Source of the DNA: Chryseobacterium sp. 39-10 | GTDB lineage: Bacteria; Bacteroidota; Bacteroidia; Flavobacteriales; Weeksellaceae | Assembly (NCBI GenBank): GCA_001898255.1 | Contig: MKTK01000011.1 | Coordinates: 1 to 64,000, forward strand | Reading direction: 5' to 3' | DNA length: 64,000 bases | In this document: positions 45,740 through 55,895 of the stretch, piece by piece | Numbering within the stretch: the stretch's first letter is position 1 | Layout of the letters: each line of letters starts with the position of its first letter | Position numbers and translations under genes: made by a program | The notes under the pieces: model-generated | Told to the model about the DNA's origin: nothing | Database searches by the model: none | What the model saw: the letters and a program-made list of their open reading frames with translations, nothing else

Positions 45740-46300
45740 ATGGCCAATACTCCTTCTAATATGCTTGAACTGGGCACTAAAGCTCCGTTTTTTGAATTGC
45801 CGAATCCTTCGCATGCTAACGAACTTCAGTCGCTTGCCGATTTGAAAGGCGAGAAAGGAACCTTGGTGATTTTTATGTGCAACCACTGTCCGTTTGTGTT
45901 GCATGTTATCGATAAACTCACCGAGCTGCATGAAGATTATCAGCCATTGGGCATCGAATTCATCGGGATCAATGCCAACGATGTAGAGAAATATCCGGCA
46001 GATTCTCCAGAAAAAATGGTGGAGTTTCAGGTGGAACGTAAATTCGATTTTCCATATCTTTATGATGAAAGTCAGGCCGTGGCAAAAGCGTATGATGCTG
46101 CCTGCACACCGGATTTTTATTTTTTTGATGATAAACTAGACCTTGTTTACCGCGGGCAAATGGATGATTCAAGACCGGGCAACAACAAAGAAATTACTGG
46201 CGAAGATCTCATTATTGCCTTTGAAAACCTTCTGGCAGGCGAACCTCAGGAAGAAACGCAACGGCCAAGTATGGGTTGCGGAATTAAATGGAAAGGGTAA
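45740..46300 (+). CDS. Thioredoxin/peroxiredoxin-like protein (CNHC motif)
   Basis: 186 residues: LGTKAPFFELPNPS start, then GTLVIFMCNHCPFVLHVIDKL with a CNHC redox motif, YDAACTPDFYFFDDKLDLVYRGQMDDSRPG and a C-terminal GCGIKWKG. This matches the widespread 'thioredoxin family protein' group related to AhpC/TSA. Probably a cytoplasmic thiol oxidoreductase; partner unknown. Monocistronic, convergent with the next gene. Confidence 0.88.
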   Translation: MANTPSNMLELGTKAPFFELPNPSHANELQSLADLKGEKGTLVIFMCNHCPFVLHVIDKLTELHEDYQPLGIEFIGINANDVEKYPADSPEKMVEFQVERKFDFPYLYDESQAVAKAYDAACTPDFYFFDDKLDLVYRGQMDDSRPGNNKEITGEDLIIAFENLLAGEPQEETQRPSMGCGIKWKG

Positions 46301-46325
46301 GTTCCCTCGAGACACTCAAAAAAAA

Positions 46326-46967
46326 TTAGCGCTTAAGAAAAGGATTATGGCTTTTCTCAAAACCAATGGTTGTGGAGTTTCCGTGTCCGCTGTACACTCG
46401 CGTGTTGTCATCTAACACGAAAAGCTTAGTTTGAATACTGTCGATAAGCTGTTCGTGATTTCCTTTGTAAAGATCGGTTCTGCCGATGCTGCCTTCAAAA
46501 AGAACATCACCGGAAATCAACAGTTTCTGGGCTTCATTATGGAAAGCGATATGACCCGGCGAATGTCCCGGAACAAAAAGGATTTTGAAAATATCGTTGC
46601 CTAAATGAAGAGTGTCATTTTCAGCAATAAACTGAATTTCACCTTCAAAAGGTTTAAAGAAAAAGCCGAACCGATTTGCATCCATTGGGTTTCGGTCAAG
46701 AATTTCTTTTTCGGTAGCGTGGAGCAGAACTGGAACCCGGAATTGGTCGTATGCCGATTGCAGTCCTAAAACATGGTCGATGTGTGCGTGTGTTAGTAAT
46801 ATATTCTTGATTATCAATTTATTATCTTCGATAAACTCATGGAGTTTTTTTGTTTCCTCTTCACCGAAATTTCCCGGATCGATTAAGAACGCCTCCCTAT
46901 CGTCATTAAAAATAATATAGGTGTTTTCTGAAAAAGGATTGAAGGTAAATGATTTTAGATGAAGCAT
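46326..46967 (-). CDS. MBL-fold hydrolase, glyoxalase II-like
   Basis: 213 residues. Metal ligands: LTHAHIDHVLG (HxHxDH), FVPGHSPGH, and Asp in SGDVLFEGSIGRTDL; final His in YSGHGNSTTIG. This is the small glyoxalase II-like branch of the metallo-beta-lactamase superfamily. A role in hydrolysing thioesters such as S-lactoyl-thiol or persulfides is the usual guess; the substrate is open. Confidence 0.9.
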   Translation of the reverse strand: MLHLKSFTFNPFSENTYIIFNDDREAFLIDPGNFGEEETKKLHEFIEDNKLIIKNILLTHAHIDHVLGLQSAYDQFRVPVLLHATEKEILDRNPMDANRFGFFFKPFEGEIQFIAENDTLHLGNDIFKILFVPGHSPGHIAFHNEAQKLLISGDVLFEGSIGRTDLYKGNHEQLIDSIQTKLFVLDDNTRVYSGHGNSTTIGFEKSHNPFLKR

Positions 46968-47071
46968 TTTCTGTAAATTTTAGTGCAAATTTAAATTTTT
47001 TCTTGGTCTCTTCATGGTTCGAAAGAAGGATCCTTCAATAAGTTGGGTGTTTTTTCGTTATCTTCGTATCA

Positions 47072-48283
47072 ATGAAAAAATTATCTTGTCTTTTACTACT
47101 TTGCTCCATTTTAAATTTTGCTCAGCAAATCAGGAGCGTTCAGTTGTTCAATCCCCAAACCAACGATGAAACGCCGGTGATTGGTTTTAATGAACAGTTG
47201 ATTTTGCGCTTTGACGATCTTTCAAATGGGAGTAATGTATATCGTTACACATTGCGACATTTCGACCGAAACTGGAATGATGACGGATTGTTTTTTACGG
47301 AATTTGCTACTGGAAGTTTAAACGGTTTAATCGATCAGTTCCAGTATTCCTTTAATACCATACAGCAATACACCCATTATACGCTGAGTTTCCCGAATGA
47401 TAAAATCAGACCAAAAATCTCAGGAAATTTCGAATTGTTGGTGTATCTGGATTCTGCCTCTAATCCCCTTTTTACCAAGCGATTTTGCATCGTGGAAGAT
47501 GGCGCTACTGTTGGTTTAAATGTAAGCAGAACTTTGGACGCAAGAAAACCACAAATGAACCAGCGCGTACAGGTACAAGTAATAGGCAGTTCCGAATCTT
47601 TGACTTCTAATGTAAATACCGTTTCGCTCAACGTCATCCAGAACAATAACTGGAATATCACAGTGAACGACCAAAAGCCGAGTTCTACCTTAGGTAATAA
47701 ATTGCTTTTTCAGCAAATGAACTTGGTTTTTCCGGGCAATAACGAATTTTATTATTTTGATAATAAGAATATGAATGGCAGTTTCGATATGATTGCTGGA
47801 GGTGAAACTATTGATAACGTGAATTATACCTATCTTTTCCCCGTGTTGGCTTACCCACTCAATTATCAGTATATGCCTGATGTAAACGGCGCTTTTTATT
47901 TTAGGCGCAATGATTTGGGAATAGAACGTGATGCAAATCGTGAAGCCGACTATTCGTGGGTTTATTTCGCTTTAGATTCCGAAAAAACGGATAAAGATCT
48001 CTATGTTTTGGGTGCATTCAACGACTTTACGCCCTCCAAAGAAAACCAAATGTTATATGATGAGGCCAAAAAGAAATACATTGCAAAAATATACCTAAAG
48101 CAGGGTTTCTACAACTATATGCTTGCCACAAAAGATGCGGATGGAACGTTAAACTATGGTGAAGTAAACGGAAATTTTTGGCAAACAGAAAACCTCTATC
48201 AGGGATTTCTCTATTACCAGCCATTTGGCAGAAATTATGATGGACTCCTTGGTTATGGTGAATTCAGAACACCAAATCAGTAG
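47072..48283 (+). CDS. T9SS plug-type protein (DUF5103)
   Basis: 403 residues. The signal peptide is MKKLSCLLLLCSILNFA before QQ. The N-terminal third reads IRSVQLFNPQTNDETPVIGFNEQLILRFDDL and HFDRNWNDDGL, typical of DUF5103. In Flavobacterium johnsoniae a protein of this family plugs the SprA translocon of the type IX secretion system, so this is a candidate component of the system that exports the lipase and protease in this window. Single gene, convergent with hemH. Confidence 0.85.
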   Translation: MKKLSCLLLLCSILNFAQQIRSVQLFNPQTNDETPVIGFNEQLILRFDDLSNGSNVYRYTLRHFDRNWNDDGLFFTEFATGSLNGLIDQFQYSFNTIQQYTHYTLSFPNDKIRPKISGNFELLVYLDSASNPLFTKRFCIVEDGATVGLNVSRTLDARKPQMNQRVQVQVIGSSESLTSNVNTVSLNVIQNNNWNITVNDQKPSSTLGNKLLFQQMNLVFPGNNEFYYFDNKNMNGSFDMIAGGETIDNVNYTYLFPVLAYPLNYQYMPDVNGAFYFRRNDLGIERDANREADYSWVYFALDSEKTDKDLYVLGAFNDFTPSKENQMLYDEAKKKYIAKIYLKQGFYNYMLATKDADGTLNYGEVNGNFWQTENLYQGFLYYQPFGRNYDGLLGYGEFRTPNQ

Positions 48284-48292
48284 TAATTTTCT

Positions 48293-49321
48293 TTATACGA
48301 GATAGAAATCATTCATCTTTTCTTCGCAAAGTGTTTTTACCACTTCAATCCAATGGTCTTCATCATTAAGACAAGGAATGTAGTGGAAATTCTCGCCACC
48401 CGCATGAAGAAAATGTTCTTTGCCTTCCACAGAAATTTCTTCCAGCGTTTCAAGACAATCCGATACAAATGCCGGGCAAACGATTGCCAGGTTTTTTACT
48501 CCATTCTTGGGGAGATTCGCCAAGGTTGCATCAGTATAGGGTTCTATCCATTTGTCTTTGCCTAAACGAGATTGGAAGGAGATGATTGCTTTATCTCTAG
48601 GCAAACCGAGTTTAGCCAAAACCAACTCGGTGGTCTTAAAACATTGGTGGCGATAGCAAAACTGATGGCTCGGATTGCTTTCCCTGCTACAGCAGTCATT
48701 CAGGTTGCAGGTATGGGTGGGGTCCGTTTTGTATAGATGCCTCTCCGGAACACCATGATACGAGAACTGCAATGCATCGAAGTTTTCAGGCAACTTTTCC
48801 CGAATGCTTTCTGCTAAGCAATTGATGTAGATTTCCCTGTTATAAAACGGCTGCACATAGCTTATTCTGGTTTGCGGAAAAAACGCCTTTCGAACTTCCT
48901 CAGCTTTATCAATCACCGTTTCTGTAGTACTCATGGCGTATTGCGGATAAAGCGGAAACAGCACAATGTCAGTAACTCCCTGATCCACGAGTTTCTGGAT
49001 TCCTGCTTGGATGCTGGGCTCGGCATATCGCATACCTATTTCCACGGGTACATCAACCAGCTTTTGGAGTTTTTTTTGGATTTGTTGAGTAATGACGATC
49101 AGGGGCGATCCATCCTCCGTCCAAACCGTTTTGTAGGCCTCCGCCGATTTCTGAGGGCGGGTTTTTAAAATAATTCCTCGAACCAGTAAAGTACGAAAAA
49201 ACCAACGATAATCAATGACTTTTTCGTCCATCAAAAATTCATCAAGATATGTTTTTACGTCTTCAACCTCAGTTGATTTTGGCGATCCCAGATTCACCAA
49301 CAAAATTCCTTTTTTAGCCAA
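48293..49321 (-). CDS. hemH: Ferrochelatase
   Basis: 342 residues. Start MAKKGILLVNLGSPKSTEVEDVKTYL, catalytic region LQFSYHGVPERHLYKTDP, C-terminal Glu motif VVCPAFVSDCLETLEEI-like (present as IVCPAFVSDCLETLEEI). Inserts Fe2+ into protoporphyrin IX, the last step of haem synthesis. A Cys-rich insert (HTCNLNDCCSRESN, FCYRHQC) follows the catalytic His; such inserts may bind a metal or Fe-S cluster, but I cannot tell. Monocistronic. Confidence 0.95.
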   Translation of the reverse strand: MAKKGILLVNLGSPKSTEVEDVKTYLDEFLMDEKVIDYRWFFRTLLVRGIILKTRPQKSAEAYKTVWTEDGSPLIVITQQIQKKLQKLVDVPVEIGMRYAEPSIQAGIQKLVDQGVTDIVLFPLYPQYAMSTTETVIDKAEEVRKAFFPQTRISYVQPFYNREIYINCLAESIREKLPENFDALQFSYHGVPERHLYKTDPTHTCNLNDCCSRESNPSHQFCYRHQCFKTTELVLAKLGLPRDKAIISFQSRLGKDKWIEPYTDATLANLPKNGVKNLAIVCPAFVSDCLETLEEISVEGKEHFLHAGGENFHYIPCLNDEDHWIEVVKTLCEEKMNDFYLV

Positions 49322-49390
49322 AATATTATTTTTTAAACCCCAACGGTCTTATTGTAAAAATAACTGTCAATCTTAAATGATATGATGAAT

Positions 49391-50269
49391 TTACCCATTA
49401 ACAGCTTCAACTTTCTCGACTAAGTCGGGAACAAACTGTTTCAGGATATTTTCAATGCCTCCCTTCAATGTAGCGGTAGAGCTTGGGCATCCGGAACACG
49501 CCCCTTGAAGCAGCATTTTTGCGGTTTTGTTTTCTTCATCATATTCAATGAGTGATATTTTTCCGCCATCGCCTTCTACTGCCGGCGCAACGTACTCATT
49601 CAGAATATCCGATATCTTCTGTTCGTTTTCGTTATAATCACGATTAATGATTTTCTCAACGGGATTTTCGTGTTTTGATGCTTCGATGTTTGAGATCTTG
49701 CCGCCTTTCTGCAAATAATCGGCAACGAAAGCACGAACGGGAACCATCACTTCATGCCACTGATAGGTATCGTCTTTGGTAATGGCCACGAAATTATCCG
49801 AAATAAAAACCTGCACGGCAAATTCAAATTCATTAAAGATCGCCTTTGCCAAAGGCACATCATCAGCTTCATCTCTTGATTTTACTTCAATGAAACCTTC
49901 AAGCAAAAATTTATTCGAAACAAACTTCATCACGTTCGGATTTGGTGTCATTTCCGAGTAAACCTGGTAAAGCTCTTTTTTCTTCTGCAGATAAATTCTG
50001 GGATTTGCCAGCAATTCGTCCTCAATTACTCCCTTTAAACTTTCGGCAACATCTTCCCATTGCACTGCGTCTTGCTTTGCTATAGCCACAAAATTAGCAG
50101 TGATGAAAATTCTTTCCACAAACGGATACTTCAAAAGCTCCTGTGCCATAGGAACTTCGGAAAGGTCGCTGTCACGGTCCAGTTCTAAAGAGCCCGGAAT
50201 AAGGTTGTAGTTGGCTACAAATTTCATGACTTTCGGATTCTCCGTAGGTTCTATGATGATGTTTGTCAT
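49391..50269 (-). CDS. NfuA/NifU-type Fe-S carrier with a duplicated Nfu N-terminal domain
   Basis: 292 residues from the ATG giving MTNIIIEPTENPKVMKF; the longer frame begins in the promoter region. Two Nfu_N domains in tandem (ENPKVMKFVANYNLIPGS and PNPNVMKFVSNKFLLEGF) precede the NifU C-terminal domain with the cluster-binding CxxC in LLQGACSGCPSSTATLKGGIE. It carries 4Fe-4S clusters to target enzymes. A minus-strand TATTTTTG box (50291-50298) is a good promoter element for it. Confidence 0.9.
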   Translation of the reverse strand: MTNIIIEPTENPKVMKFVANYNLIPGSLELDRDSDLSEVPMAQELLKYPFVERIFITANFVAIAKQDAVQWEDVAESLKGVIEDELLANPRIYLQKKKELYQVYSEMTPNPNVMKFVSNKFLLEGFIEVKSRDEADDVPLAKAIFNEFEFAVQVFISDNFVAITKDDTYQWHEVMVPVRAFVADYLQKGGKISNIEASKHENPVEKIINRDYNENEQKISDILNEYVAPAVEGDGGKISLIEYDEENKTAKMLLQGACSGCPSSTATLKGGIENILKQFVPDLVEKVEAVNG

Positions 50270-50385
50270 TTTATTTTTAAATTTGAGATGCAAAAATACG
50301 GATAAAATTACGGATGTAAAATCTCTTTAGTAGATATCATCAATCCCTTAAAAATCAATTATCAATTAATATCAATATAGTTAGT

Positions 50386-50898
50386 ATGGCAATTATACGC
50401 GAGCTCTTAGGCAAAACACCTCAAATTGGTGAAGGAACATTTCTGGCAGAAACCGCTACTGTGATCGGTGATGTAGTGATGGGTAAACAATGTAGTGTTT
50501 GGTACAATGCGGTCATTCGTGGCGATGTGCATTCCATTAGGATGGGCGATAAGGTGAATGTTCAGGACAACGCGATGTTGCACTGCACTTACGAAAAATT
50601 CCCACTCAACATCGGCAATAATGTATCGATTGGACATAATGCCATCGTTCACGGATGCACGATTCAGGACAATGTGTTAATCGGCATGGGCGCCATTGTG
50701 ATGGACGATTGCTTGGTAGAGAGCAACTCTATTGTGGGTGCAGGATCGGTGGTGACGCAGGGAACACATATAAAGTCCGGTGAAGTTTGGGGCGGTGTGC
50801 CTGCAAGAAAAATTAAAGATATTTCCGCTGAATTACTGGAAGGCGAGGTGAACCGCATCGCTAATAATTATGTGAAATATTCGTCTTGGTACGAATAA
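50386..50898 (+). CDS. Gamma-class carbonic anhydrase-like hexapeptide protein
   Basis: 170 residues built of left-handed beta-helix hexapeptide repeats. VWYNAVIRGDVHSIRMGDKVNVQDNAMLHC, then IGHNAIVHGC provides the three zinc-binding His positions, followed by VGAGSVVTQG. This is the YrdA/PaaY/CaiE group, some of which have carbonic anhydrase activity. Divergent from nfu with about 115 nt between, an AT-rich region holding both promoters. Confidence 0.88.
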   Translation: MAIIRELLGKTPQIGEGTFLAETATVIGDVVMGKQCSVWYNAVIRGDVHSIRMGDKVNVQDNAMLHCTYEKFPLNIGNNVSIGHNAIVHGCTIQDNVLIGMGAIVMDDCLVESNSIVGAGSVVTQGTHIKSGEVWGGVPARKIKDISAELLEGEVNRIANNYVKYSSWYE

Positions 50899-50965
50899 TG
50901 AAGCATAACCTACAGCAATGAACTTTAAAAAAGAGTCGATCTTGGTTGTTTTGTAATTTTTAGAA

Positions 50966-51916
50966 ATGAAAAAAATAAAGGAAATCGTTGGGCTGTTGAG
51001 GGAAACCTTTACGCAATGGAATAAATCTTCTGCTGCGGCAGACTCTGCCGGTATTGCCTACAACGCTATTTTTTCCTTGCCAGGTCTTTTGATTATCGTG
51101 ATATGGATTGCCGGATTTTTCTTCGCTGATGAAGCGATTCGTGGTGAGATTAATCGCCAAGTAAGCGAAGTGGCAGGAGAAGAAATTGGCAACAGTATTC
51201 AGGACATGGTTCGCAGCGCCGTTTGGGATCGGGAAAATGTATGGATGAAGATCATTGGTGTTTTTTCACTGGTTTTCGGGGCAACGACTTTGTTTTTTCA
51301 AATGCAAAAAAGTTTAAATGAGTTGTGGGGCGTGGAGGCCGCGCCCAAAAGGGCGCTCCAGAAATATGTGCTCGATCGGGCCAATTCACTGGGGATGATT
51401 CTCATCATTTCCTTTTTGCTTCTCATCAGCATGATGCTTACTTCTGTGCTGGGCATTGCAAGCAACTGGATTACTACCGAGTTTGGTTTAGAGACATTTA
51501 TACTGATTCAGGTGGTTAACTTTTCTGTCAGTTTTGTGGTGGTTACCCTTCTTTTTGGTTTAATGTTTAAAATTTTACCCGATGTGGAAATACGATGGAA
51601 TTCCGTTTGGATTGGGGCAATTGTTACTGCATTCTTATTTACCATTGGTAAATTCTTAATCGGTATTTACTTCGAAATTGCCAAGCCTACATCCGTTTTT
51701 GGTGCGGCGGGAACCATTATTTTGCTGATGATGTGGATCAATTATTCCTGTCAGTTGGTTTTCTTTGGTGCAGAGTTCACCAAAGTGTATGCAATTAAGA
51801 AAGGATATTCCATTCGTCCTTCCAAATTTGCCAAATGGAACGCCGAAAAGTTACAGCAGAACATCTTAGAACAGCGAGAAGGGGAAGCCCATGCCAACGA
51901 AAGTAAAACCAGCTGA
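50966..51916 (+). CDS. YihY/BrkB family membrane protein
   Basis: 316 residues, about six membrane helices. The motif SAAADSAGIAYNAIFSLPGLLIIVIWIAG and the later FLFTIGKFLIGIYF...FGAAGTIILLMMWINYSCQLVFFGAEFTKVYA match YihY/BrkB, once thought to be RNase BN but now regarded as a transporter-like family of unknown function. Monocistronic. Confidence 0.92.
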   Translation: MKKIKEIVGLLRETFTQWNKSSAAADSAGIAYNAIFSLPGLLIIVIWIAGFFFADEAIRGEINRQVSEVAGEEIGNSIQDMVRSAVWDRENVWMKIIGVFSLVFGATTLFFQMQKSLNELWGVEAAPKRALQKYVLDRANSLGMILIISFLLLISMMLTSVLGIASNWITTEFGLETFILIQVVNFSVSFVVVTLLFGLMFKILPDVEIRWNSVWIGAIVTAFLFTIGKFLIGIYFEIAKPTSVFGAAGTIILLMMWINYSCQLVFFGAEFTKVYAIKKGYSIRPSKFAKWNAEKLQQNILEQREGEAHANESKTS

Positions 51917-52025
51917 TATCCCCTGATCTACCCTTTATTTTTTTCAGCGAAATGTGAGGGTGAAGTACTTTTCTTTAACCAACAGCCAACAGGCAATACT
52001 CAAACATTTTCAGTAATTTTGAGGG

Positions 52026-54158
52026 ATGAATGAATCGCTCTTCAATCTTGCCGAACATACCAACAGAAGTATCTTCCTCACCGGGAAAGCAGGGACAGGG
52101 AAAACGACTTTTCTGAACGACTTCGTCCGGAAAACACACAAAAAGCATATTGTGGTGGCGCCTACCGGAATTGCAGCCATCAATGCAGGTGGCGTTACGA
52201 TTCACTCCATGTTTGGTTTGCCGCCACGCACCTTTGTGCCCACAACAGACAGAATTGATGGCAATCTTGCAATGAACATTGCCGATTTGATGCATCATTT
52301 CAAATACCGGAAAGATAAACAAAAACTCCTTCGCGAAATCGACATGGTCATCATTGATGAGGTTTCCATGCTGCGCGCCGATGTTCTGGACATGATGGAT
52401 TTTGCGCTTCGTTTTGTACGTCGGAATCAGCAAAAGTTTGGAGGAGTACAGATGTTGTTGATAGGCGATTTGTACCAGCTTCCGCCCGTGGTGCGCGACG
52501 AAAATTTACTGAGTCAATACTATGATTCACCCTTCTTTTTCGATAGTTGGGCGCTGAAGGAAGTGCCGCTAATTACCATAGAACTTACCACTGTTTACCG
52601 CCAAAAGGACGAGAAGTTTTTGGATATTCTCAACGAAATTCGGGATGGCGAAATTCGTGACATCGACTTCGATACACTCAATGAAAGATACATCCCCGAT
52701 TTTGAGCCCACTGATGAACCGTATGTTTATCTCACTTCTCACAACCGAATGGCGGATGAAATTAACAGAAAAAAATTAGTAGAGCTGCCTGGAAAGTCCA
52801 GCTTTTTTAAAGCTGATATTGTCGGCGATTTTAATGAGAACCAATATCCAAACGATGAAACGCTGGAATTGAAAGTGGGTGCGCAAATTATGTTCATCCG
52901 AAACGATGCCAGTGGTGAAAAACGGTATTTTAACGGGAAACTTGCCGAAATAATGGAGCTGGATGATCAGGGAATCACCGTGCTTATTGATGGAGAAGAT
53001 GAAGTTTATACCCTGAAGAAGGAAGTATGGGAGCAAAAGCGCTATGCAATGGATGATCAAAAAAACATTACTGAGAAGGTTTTGGGGAGTTTCAAACAAT
53101 ATCCCATTCGTTTGGCGTGGGCGGTTACCATTCATAAAAGTCAGGGACTTACTTTTGACCGGCTCATTATCGATGCCGGAAAATCCTTTGCTTCAGGACA
53201 AGTCTATGTCGCGCTTTCTCGTTGCCGTACCCTGGAAGGAATTGTGTTAAAGTCCAGAATTACCGCCGACGTGATTTTTGCCGACCGAAGAGTCGCAAAG
53301 TTTCAAGATGAAACCCATGCTAACGATCGTGTGGAGGAAATCCTGAATGCCGAAAAGTTTGATTACAGCATCAGGAAAATATTGAATAAACTGGATTGCA
53401 CTTGGTTTACTGCTTCGCTTTTGGGTTGGAATCATGCCGCGTCAAAAAGTAAATCAATCGATAATGACGCAGCAAAAATGCTGTACCAAGCGATGAAAGC
53501 GGAGGCGGATAATTTTAGTTCTATTTTTAAAAAATTCGAGAGCATCATCCGTCAGAAAACCCGTAGATTTATACTGGGAGATGAGCAGTGGGATGAGATT
53601 GAGAACAAATGCCGCGGTGCAGTCAATTTCTTTTTTACGCAAGTTAATGAAAAGTTCTTCAGGCCATTGTTCGAATTTTATGCACAGTCTAAAGCAGTAA
53701 AAGGACTCAAACAATACAATGAGGATTTTCGTGTGTTTCTGGATGATCTGGAAGATTACCTGAACGATTTAAAAGGCATTTATCTTTTGGATGTGAAGCT
53801 CTTCGATGCCGAAAACGAAGTGAAAATCTCAACAAAAGTAGCCAAAGTTCCTTCGCATATTCTCAGTTTTCAATTGTTTGAGGAAGGTAAAAGCATACCT
53901 GAAATAGCCCGTGAACGCGGTTTAGTAACAGAAACCATTTTCGGCCATTTGGCTAAATTCGCATCTCTGGGTTTGCTGGATCTTAGCAGGATTCTTCCGA
54001 AAGAGAAAATTAAAATTTTTGAAAAAGAATTCCAAAATGCAGATTTGCATTCGTCCCTAAACGACTGGAAAAGCGCGCTGCCTAAAGAGTTTGAATTTAA
54101 TGAAATCCGTTTGTTGCTCAATCATTACATGAGAGAATCCAACGAAGAGACCGATTAA
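52026..54158 (+). CDS. PIF1/RecD-like DNA helicase with C-terminal helix-turn-helix domain
   Basis: 710 residues. Walker A TGKAGTGKTTFLNDF, Walker B IIDEVSML, motif III LLIGDLYQLPPVV, and the UvrD_C_2 segment AWAVTIHKSQGLTFDRLIID / VYVALSRCR. Residues about 470-620 form a helical linker region, and the end (ILSFQLFEEGKSIPEIARERGLVTETIFGHLAKFASLGLL) is an HTH_40 domain as found on RecQ C-termini. It is probably a 5'-3' helicase acting on replication or recombination intermediates. TAATTTTG at 52014-52021 lies 4 nt before the ATG, hinting at a leaderless mRNA. Confidence 0.87.
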   Translation: MNESLFNLAEHTNRSIFLTGKAGTGKTTFLNDFVRKTHKKHIVVAPTGIAAINAGGVTIHSMFGLPPRTFVPTTDRIDGNLAMNIADLMHHFKYRKDKQKLLREIDMVIIDEVSMLRADVLDMMDFALRFVRRNQQKFGGVQMLLIGDLYQLPPVVRDENLLSQYYDSPFFFDSWALKEVPLITIELTTVYRQKDEKFLDILNEIRDGEIRDIDFDTLNERYIPDFEPTDEPYVYLTSHNRMADEINRKKLVELPGKSSFFKADIVGDFNENQYPNDETLELKVGAQIMFIRNDASGEKRYFNGKLAEIMELDDQGITVLIDGEDEVYTLKKEVWEQKRYAMDDQKNITEKVLGSFKQYPIRLAWAVTIHKSQGLTFDRLIIDAGKSFASGQVYVALSRCRTLEGIVLKSRITADVIFADRRVAKFQDETHANDRVEEILNAEKFDYSIRKILNKLDCTWFTASLLGWNHAASKSKSIDNDAAKMLYQAMKAEADNFSSIFKKFESIIRQKTRRFILGDEQWDEIENKCRGAVNFFFTQVNEKFFRPLFEFYAQSKAVKGLKQYNEDFRVFLDDLEDYLNDLKGIYLLDVKLFDAENEVKISTKVAKVPSHILSFQLFEEGKSIPEIARERGLVTETIFGHLAKFASLGLLDLSRILPKEKIKIFEKEFQNADLHSSLNDWKSALPKEFEFNEIRLLLNHYMRESNEETD

Positions 54159-54160
54159 AA

Positions 54161-55795
54161 TCAACTTTTTTTCTTCCGCGCCTGGTACTTCTTAATGATG
54201 GTGTAAAAAACCAAAAAGCCAAGAACAAAGATCGAAATTCGTGAAAGCAAATCACCGGTTCTGCTGTAAAAAGTCTTTGTGTCGTAGAGATTGATTTTTG
54301 CAAAAAGTGCCGTTTGATCGCCATACAGTGTGTCGGCCAACACATCGCCCCTTGCGTTGATGTGGGCAGAAATACCGCTGTTGGCAGACCGCGCAATTTC
54401 GCGACGAGTTTCTATCGCGCGAAGCCGCGCATAAGACATCAGTTGCTCATGTCCCTGCGTAACGCCCCACCAAGAATCGTTGGTCATAATGGCCAGGAAA
54501 TTTGCTCCTTTTTTCACGTAATCGGTAGTGAATTCGCCATAAATACTTTCATAGCAAATAATGGGTGCGAGTTGACCAGCATTAAATGGATTAGTGAAAA
54601 CTTTTCGTTCAGGATCCGTGGCAAGTGATGAAACGGTGCCTCCCAAGTTGAGCATCGCATCGCCTAAAATTGGCTTCAATACGTTGATATAGGGAAAAAT
54701 CTCCACACCAGGAACGAGCTTTCCTTTGTGATAAACCTCCACTTTTTGATTTGGAATTATTTGTACAGCACTGTTATAACTGTCCACAAAAGAACCGTCC
54801 GATACCTCGTAAGAAGTTGCCGTTTTTTCTGCCGGATTATGGTAAAATTTGTGCGAAGAGATGCCGGTCACAAAAGCAGATTTGGGATGTTGGCTGAGGA
54901 AATTTTTGATGCTGTTCAGCAGTTGGCTGTTTTCGAAGCCACGTTCTGAAATGGAACCATAGCCGGGAAGTGAGGTTTCCGGGCCAATGTAATAATCAAT
55001 TTTTCCTTTTGAATTTTGCGCTGCCAAAGTGAGCAGATCATTGAGGATGGTAATGCTGTCTTTGGAATATTTTTCGGCGTAAGGATCAAGTTCCGGCTGC
55101 AGCATTAATACATTCACCGAACCTATGGGTTTTTCATTAAACTGATTGTATTTAATAACGGAAACCAGCATGGGCAGAACAACGGCCAATACCAAAACCG
55201 AAGTGTTGACGATGAGTGATTTGCGTTTTCTGCCGGCTTCCCAAATTCTTAAAGTATAAAATGCATAAACATTTATAAGTAAAATCCAGAAGCTGCCTCC
55301 TGTGGCGCCCAAACTATCGTACCACTGAATGAGTTTTGGGTAATCCGAAAAAACATTTCCCAAGTTGAGCCATGGCCAGGTTAACTCCCAGCTCAGATGA
55401 AATTTCTCGAAACTCATCCATATGGCAACAAAAAAAACAAGTCCCCAATAGGTGCCTTGCGCATTTTTGTACCAATGATACAGTTGAAAAACCAATGAAT
55501 ACAACAACGAATTTACAATCACAGGAAACAAAACCGCCATAAGGGAATGGGTGCCGTCCGGATTTTTGGAGCCATAAAGCCATCCGGTTGTTACAATATT
55601 CCAGATCACAAAACAGAGGTAACTGAGGCCAAAAACAACCCAACCTTTATGTTTGAAATTTGAAAATTTGGAGATGTCGTGTTCCATCATCAGCAACGGA
55701 ACCAGCGCCACAAAGATGAAAAACGGCACGCCGTATGTAGGCCACGAAATGCTGAGAAGTACCGCCGATAAAAGCGAGAGAAAGATATATTTCAT
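54161..55795 (-). CDS. lnt: Apolipoprotein N-acyltransferase
   Basis: 544 residues. About six N-terminal membrane helices precede a nitrilase-fold domain with the catalytic set Glu in YIGPETSLPG, Lys in YHKGKLVPGVEIFPY and Cys in PIICYESIYGEF, plus a last membrane helix. It adds the third acyl chain to lipoproteins in the inner membrane. Ends 2 nt from the convergent helicase gene. Confidence 0.94.
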   Translation of the reverse strand: MKYIFLSLLSAVLLSISWPTYGVPFFIFVALVPLLMMEHDISKFSNFKHKGWVVFGLSYLCFVIWNIVTTGWLYGSKNPDGTHSLMAVLFPVIVNSLLYSLVFQLYHWYKNAQGTYWGLVFFVAIWMSFEKFHLSWELTWPWLNLGNVFSDYPKLIQWYDSLGATGGSFWILLINVYAFYTLRIWEAGRKRKSLIVNTSVLVLAVVLPMLVSVIKYNQFNEKPIGSVNVLMLQPELDPYAEKYSKDSITILNDLLTLAAQNSKGKIDYYIGPETSLPGYGSISERGFENSQLLNSIKNFLSQHPKSAFVTGISSHKFYHNPAEKTATSYEVSDGSFVDSYNSAVQIIPNQKVEVYHKGKLVPGVEIFPYINVLKPILGDAMLNLGGTVSSLATDPERKVFTNPFNAGQLAPIICYESIYGEFTTDYVKKGANFLAIMTNDSWWGVTQGHEQLMSYARLRAIETRREIARSANSGISAHINARGDVLADTLYGDQTALFAKINLYDTKTFYSRTGDLLSRISIFVLGFLVFYTIIKKYQARKKKS

Positions 55796-55895
55796 AACGA
55801 ATGAGCTTTACAAAGGCAACTGATCGGCTGTTGCCATCATTTTATGCCGCACAAATTTAATCAAAAATATCAAGCGCCATTTAATCTGCTATCCT